Origin: Dactylosporangium sp. AC04546
GTDB lineage: Bacteria; Actinomycetota; Actinomycetes; Mycobacteriales; Micromonosporaceae
NCBI RefSeq assembly: GCF_022095675.1
Contig: NZ_JAHYSG010000012.1
Span: forward strand, 99,163-163,162
Direction of reading: 5' to 3'
DNA length: 64,000 nt
Below are positions 47,901 through 53,900 of this stretch, piece after piece. Below the pieces are notes generated by a model, which was not told the DNA's origin, did not search any database, and worked only from the letters and a program-made list of their open reading frames with translations. How positions within the stretch are numbered: position 1 is the first letter of the stretch; each line of letters opens with the position of its first letter. The position numbers were made by a program, and so were the translations under genes.

Positions 47901-50900
47901 GCCAGCGCCCACACCAGGTCGGTGAGCAGGTTCGGGCCGGTCAGCCCGGCCAGCACCGCGTGCAGATCATGGCGGATGCGGAAGTTCGGGTCTGCGGGGA
48001 AGCTGACCAGGACCCACCCTTGGCGGGTCTCGTCCCACGTGATTCGGATGCCCAGCGCGGCGAGCTGTTGGAAGACCCGCTCCGCCATGGGGCGCACCCG
48101 CATGAGGTCGGCCAGCTGCTCGGGAGTCAGTTTCGTGTGCTCGGCCGTCGGCTCGGCCGACATCGGCCCCACGCCGGCCTCGCGCATCTGCCGGCGAGCC
48201 TGCTCGAACAGCGTCGCGGCCCGCTTCCACAACGGCGTCGCCCGATCGGCCTGCCCGGCCGCGTCGAGCAGCGCTGCCCGGCCAACCAGCTCGGTGGCCC
48301 GATCCACCGCACCGTCCCACGACGTCCCGCCCGAACGCGGCACGCCAGGGTCCGCCGACGCCGCCACCTCGTCAAGCCCGGCGCGAGCAGCGGCAAGGTC
48401 GGCCCGCGCGGCAGCCGCCTCCTCCGACCCGGCCGCACTCGCCACCGCACGCCGGGCCTGATCGTGCAGAGCCCCGAACAGCACCTCCGCCACCGCGGCC
48501 GGGTCCTGAACCGAGTCCGGCGTACCGTTCTTGATCGCCAGCCGAAGCCCGTGCGTCTGCGCGATCCACGTCGCCACCGCCCAGACCACGTCGGCGAGCA
48601 GGTCCGAACCGGTCAACCCGGCCAGCAACGCACCGAGGTCGTCCCCGTGCGACAAGCCCTGTTCACCATCGAACCGGACCAACACATGCCCGGGGCCGGC
48701 CGCCTCGTCCCACGTGATCCGGATGCCCAGCGCGGCGAGCTGTTCGAAGACCCGCTCCGCCATGCTCCGAACCCGCATGAGGTTGGCCAGCTGCTCGGCA
48801 GTCAGCTCGGCGTGCCCAACCGCGGGATCCGCCGACATCGGCCCGACGCCCGCGTCTCGCATCTCCTCGCGGGCCCGCTTGAACAGCGCCGCGGCTTCCT
48901 TCCACAGCGGCCACGCCCGATCACCCTGACCGGTCCGCTGCAGCAGCGAAGCGCGGCTGACGAGTTCCCTGGCCCGGTCCAACGCCGCGTCCCACGACGT
49001 CCCGCCCGAACGTGCGGTGCCTTGGTCCACCGCCCCCGAAGCCTCCGCAAGCCCGGCGCGGGCCGCTTCAAGATCAGCCCGTGCGGCGGCCCGCTCGTCG
49101 GCACCGGCCGCGTTGCCCACCGCCTCCTCGGCCTGGTTGTACAGGCCGGCGAACAGCACCTCGGCGATCACCGCCGGGTCCTGCACCGAGTCCGGCCAAC
49201 CGTTCTTGATCGACAGCCGTTTCCCGAACGTCTGCGCGATCCACGTGGCCAGCGCCCACACCAGGTCCTTGAGCGGGTCCGGGCCGGTCAACCCGGCCAG
49301 CAACGCACCCAGATCGCCCCCGTGGGACACACCCGGCTCACCGGCGAACGAGACCCACACGTGTCCGGGGCGGGTCTCGTCCCACCTGACGTAGATACCC
49401 AGCGCGGCGAGCTGTTGGAAGACCCGCTCCGCCATGGGGCGCACCCGCATGAGGTCGGCCAGCTGCTCGGGAGTCAGTTTCGTGTGCTCGGCCGTCGGCT
49501 CGGCCGACATCGGCCCCACGCCGGCCTCGCGCATCTGCCGGCGAGCCTGCTCGAACAGCGTCGCGGCCCGCTTCCACAACGGCGTCGCCCGATCGGCCTG
49601 CCCGGCCGCGTCGAGCAGCGCTGCCCGGCCAACCAGCTCGGTGGCCCGATCCACCGCACCGTCCCACGACGTCCCGCCCGAACGCGGCACGCCAGGGTCC
49701 GCCGACGCCGCCACCTCGTCAAGCCCGGCGCGAGCAGCGGCAAGGTCGGCCCGCGCGGCAGCCGCCTCCTCCGACCCGGCCGCACTCGCCACCGCACGCC
49801 GGGCCTGATCGTGCAGAGCCCCGAACAGCACCTCCGCCACCGCGGCCGGGTCCTGAACCGAGTCCGGCGTACCGTTCTTGATCGCCAGCCGAAGCCCGTA
49901 CCTCTGCGCGATCCACGTGGCCAGCGCCCACACCAGGTCCCTGAGCAGGTTCGGGCCGGTCAACCCGGCCAGCAACGCACTGAGGTCATCCCCATGGGAC
50001 ACACCCGGCTCACCGGCGAACGAGACCCACACGTGCCCGGGGCGGGTCTCATCCCACCGCACCTGGACACCCAACGCATCCAACTGCTCGAAGACCTGCT
50101 CCGCTGCGCTGCGCACCCGAGCGGCGGCCGCATCCTTCGGTGTGGCGGGCGCGCCGGCGGCGGGCCGGCTCGGGCCGGGGTTGCCGGTCGGCACAGCGGC
50201 GGGAGCCGGGGCGGGTTCCGGGTTCGGGTCGGCCGAGGCGCGGATCTGCCCGGGGGCGAGCCGACCGGCGCCGGGCTCGTCCGGGGCCGGCAGCTCGATC
50301 GGTGTATGCCGCACGGGCAGCGGCCCGCCGGGGCGCTCCACCGGCTCCGCTGGTTGCGCGGGCGCCGGTGCTCCCGGCTTCCGCGGTTTCCCGGGCTTCT
50401 CCGGCTTTCCGGGCTTCTCCGGTGTCCCCGGGGCCGGCGTGGGCCGAACCGGTTCGACGGGCGGGTGCGGCTGTGGCGCCGTCGCCGGGAGCTGGGCCGG
50501 GACCGGGGTGGGTAGGGCGGCCGGCTCGACGTGCGGGATGAAAGCTCCCGGTTGGGCCGGGAACAGCTCCTGCGGCGCAGTGGTGTCGATCCGGGCCGGG
50601 AAAGCCTCCGCGGGTGGGGTTTCGGCCGGCGCGGTCGGATCGGGCCACCCCGGCTGTGTGGGAACGGGGCGGCCTGGCGCGGGAGGCACGGACCATCCCG
50701 GCGCCGGAGACATCGGGGATTCCAACTCCGCGGGTGCGGACCACCCCGGAATCGACGGCGCGGGCCACCCAGGCTGCGGGAGCGCCGGATGACCGGGCTG
50801 ACTCGTAGGCTCGGGCGCGGCCGGAGCCCCCGGGGGCGCGGGCGGCTTCGTCCCGGTGCTGTCGGGATCAACTCGGGAGGACCGCTGGCGGGTCGCCTCC

Positions 50901-53900
50901 GCCGTGGCCGGACCCCCGGTGTGGATGCCGCCGTTCAGGATCGCATCGGCGATCCTCCCCTTCGGGGTGGTGCCCCCAGGGACGACGTCGCGCCCGCGCC
51001 CCCGGGCATCGCTTGTCGGATGATCGGCGACCGCGTCGCGATGGCGGCTGGACCGAACGCCGTCCGCCACGGTTCCGGATGACTGCGGCTTGCGGCCGGG
51101 GTGCGGCGATCGCTTCGTTGCCGTGCTGCCGAGACCGGCCCGGGTGGGCTGCGCGGTCGGCGCCTGATGGCGAGCGTCCGCCGGAGTCGGCCGACGGATC
51201 TGAGTACGGCCGCGCCGGACCGCTTCGGCGTGCTGCTTCCTCGCGGCGAGCTCGCGACGGGTCTGGTGACGTCCGCCCAGCACGTGCCCGGCCTCCGGGC
51301 TGTACGGCTCGAGCACGGCACCGCCGGGCCGTGCAGTGTCGCGGTGCCGGTCGGCCCGCAAGCGCTCCACCGCACTGCCGGACGACTTCGCGTCACGGCT
51401 CGCCGCCACCGTCCGGGCCTCGCTCGTCCGGCGCGGCCGGCGCGACTTGGGCCGGACATCCGGCTTGGGCCGGGCGGCGTCCGGATCGGTCCGGACCCGG
51501 CGGGCGGTTCCGAGGACGGGCCAGACCATCGGGTCCGCCAGCGCCCCGCCGGCGCTCGCATGGATCTGCCCGGGGGCGGGCCGACCGGCGTCCGGCATCT
51601 CAAGTTCCAGCGGTGCGGGAGTCGTGATCTGACCCGGCGCTGCGGGCCGGCCCGAACCCGGTTGCCCGGGAGCCGGTGAATCCGCCCCGGGCGTGGGCGA
51701 GCCAGTCTCCGGTGGCGTGTCCGGTCGCAGGCTCGGCGTCGGGATCTCCGCCGGAACGGGCGCAGTGATCACAGCCGGCTCAACACGCGGGAAGACCGCG
51801 CCCGGTTGGGGCGGGAACAGCTCCTGCGGCGCCGGGTCGGTGTCGATGAAGGCCGGGAACACCTCCGCGGGCGAGAGCTCGGCCGGCTCAGCTTGGGCCG
51901 GTGCGGTCGAGTCGGGCAACCCCGGCGCCGGGGGCGCGGGCCACCCCACCTCCGGGACCCGGGGCGACGTCGGCACCACCGGTGCGGGCCACTCCACCTC
52001 CGGCGCCGCGGGCCACGTCGGCACCGCTCGCGCGGGCCACCCCGGCTGTGGCGGCTTCGGATCGACGACACGACCGGGCTGGCGCACCGGCTCCGGCTGG
52101 CGCACCGGCTCCGGCTGGCGCACCGGCTCCGGCTGGCGGATCGGCTCCGGCTCGACCAGCGTCTCCGGCCGCTGCCTCGGCTCGATCCCGTCGAGATCGA
52201 TCCGGGTCGGCTGCGCGGTCGGCACCGGACGGTCCGCCTCCGCCGGCTTTCCCCAGGTACGGCCGTTCAGTCTCGCGTCGGCCATCGCCGCCCTCGAAGC
52301 GGCGTCCGCAGGAGCCGGTTTGTCCCCGCTCACCACGCGCCCGAGATTGTTCGATTCGAACACGGCATCGGCCGGAGTTGGTGCAGTGACGCCGTCGCGG
52401 TGCCGGTTGATCCGCGGGCCTTCCGTCGCGCTGCCGGGTGAAGTGCGGCCCGGACCCGCGTGCCCGGGATCACTCGCGTGCGACGGCCGGACCGACCCGG
52501 GGCCCACGCCAGGATCGGGCCGCACGACCTGCGGCTGCGTCAGCACATCACCGACGTGCGGCCGGCCGACAGTCTCGACCGGCGCGCGGGTCACCTCTCC
52601 GCCCAAATGCCCGGGCGGTCGCGTGTGGACACCAGGCTGACCGACCGACATCGTCGCCGGAGCAGATCCTCCCTCGCCCGGAAACTGAGCCTGCCGGGCC
52701 GTGGGCGAGCCGCCGCCCGACGACGGATGCGGCCCCGTCGAAGGCGGTGCGCCACCACGGTCGAGCCCCCCGCCCGACGACGGATGCAGTCCTGTCGAAG
52801 GCGGTGTGCCACCTCGGTCGAGCCCGCCGCCCGGATTGGCCGGATGTGCGGTCCGGCCGGGAAGCGGGCCGGCGTCGCCGGACGACCCCGAGCGCGGACT
52901 GCCGTGCGACCCCGACGAAGGCGGCGGCGGTTCCGCCGACGGACCCGGGTGCACAGCGTTGCGGTCGAGGTGCGGGAGTTCGCCCGGTGACGCGCCTGGA
53001 CGGCCCGCCGGCGGCCCCGGCTCCGGCGGCCTGGCGACCTGGTGCGGCGGTTGGCCGCCCTGGGACGCGGGCGCCCTGGGCGGGCTGCTCGCATCCGGGC
53101 CTTCCAGACGACCGGCGTAGGCCAGGTGGTCGGGGGTGCTGGCACGGAAACGGGTGGGGAGCATCCTGTCGAGGCCGCGGGCGAGGCCGTCCGACACGAC
53201 GGGAATGTCGTACAGACGGGAACCGGCGAGGTACACCCGGCTCCCGAGCCCGAAGCGTTCCGCTCGCAACAAGCGCAACCCGGCGGTCTTCAGGAGCGCT
53301 CCGCCGCCCCTGGTGCCCAAGAGGGCGCTGATCGTGGCACCGGTGTAGCCCAACCGGTAGCCCAGGTCCGCGCCTGGCTCGTCCCCGCCGGTCATCGTCT
53401 TGAGCGCGGCAAGCCCGACACTGCCCAACTCGCCCCGCTGGAAGGTCGGCAGGCCGACGGTCTGGTCGACGATCGCCCCGACCACCGTCGAGTACGTTCC
53501 CGCGGCGGCGATCAGCGAGTACAGCCCGTCCCAGGCCTTCACGGCGTTGTACCAGCTCCAGCCGCCCTCGCCGAAACCGACGAGGCCGATGAGCGACTTG
53601 ACGAGGTTCGCGTACGAGTCGTAGATGCCGTGGAAGATGCTGAGCGGGAACCGGTCCCAGATGCTGTCCCCGTCCCCGTCCTTCTCGGGCTCGACGGTCG
53701 GCGCTTCGACCGGATTGCGGATGCTGGCCGCCGCGTCCGCCACCATCGTCTCGATCTTGCTGACCACGGTCTCCGCGAACCGGTCCCGCAGCCATGGCGT
53801 CGCCACGCTGCCGAAATAGTCGATCCTGCGGAAGGTGCCGTCCTCCGAATGGACGAACTCACTGATCTTGGTTTTGATTTCGTCGATGAACTTCGCGTAC

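Larger units (their letters stand above)
47640..50115 (-). repeat. Four tandem 225-residue protein repeats (A-D)
   Basis: Unit starts at 50115, 49450, 48778 and 48103. Shared features are 'MAERVFQQLAALGI', 'RWDETRPGHVWVSF', 'DLGALLAGLTG', 'DLVWALATWIAQ', 'PDSVQDPA' and, in A-C, 'MREAGVGPMSAEP' or a variant. Unit D lacks the C-terminal helices. Confidence 0.85.
50116..53100 (-). other. Pro-rich linker of the giant protein
   Basis: Residues about 370-1365 are rich in Pro, Ala, Gly and Glu, with short repeats such as RQPEPV and WPAP. It is probably disordered and may span the cell envelope between the WXG-like head and the repeat region. Confidence 0.7.

Noticed and set aside
45437..50515. A 1,692-codon plus-strand open frame over the repeat region
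   Set aside because: It repeats only because the coding minus strand repeats; no protein motif is visible and no RBS precedes it.
52079..52150. Possible CRISPR or VNTR array
   Set aside because: Contiguous 18-bp repeats without spacers, in frame within the giant gene, encoding RQPEPV units.
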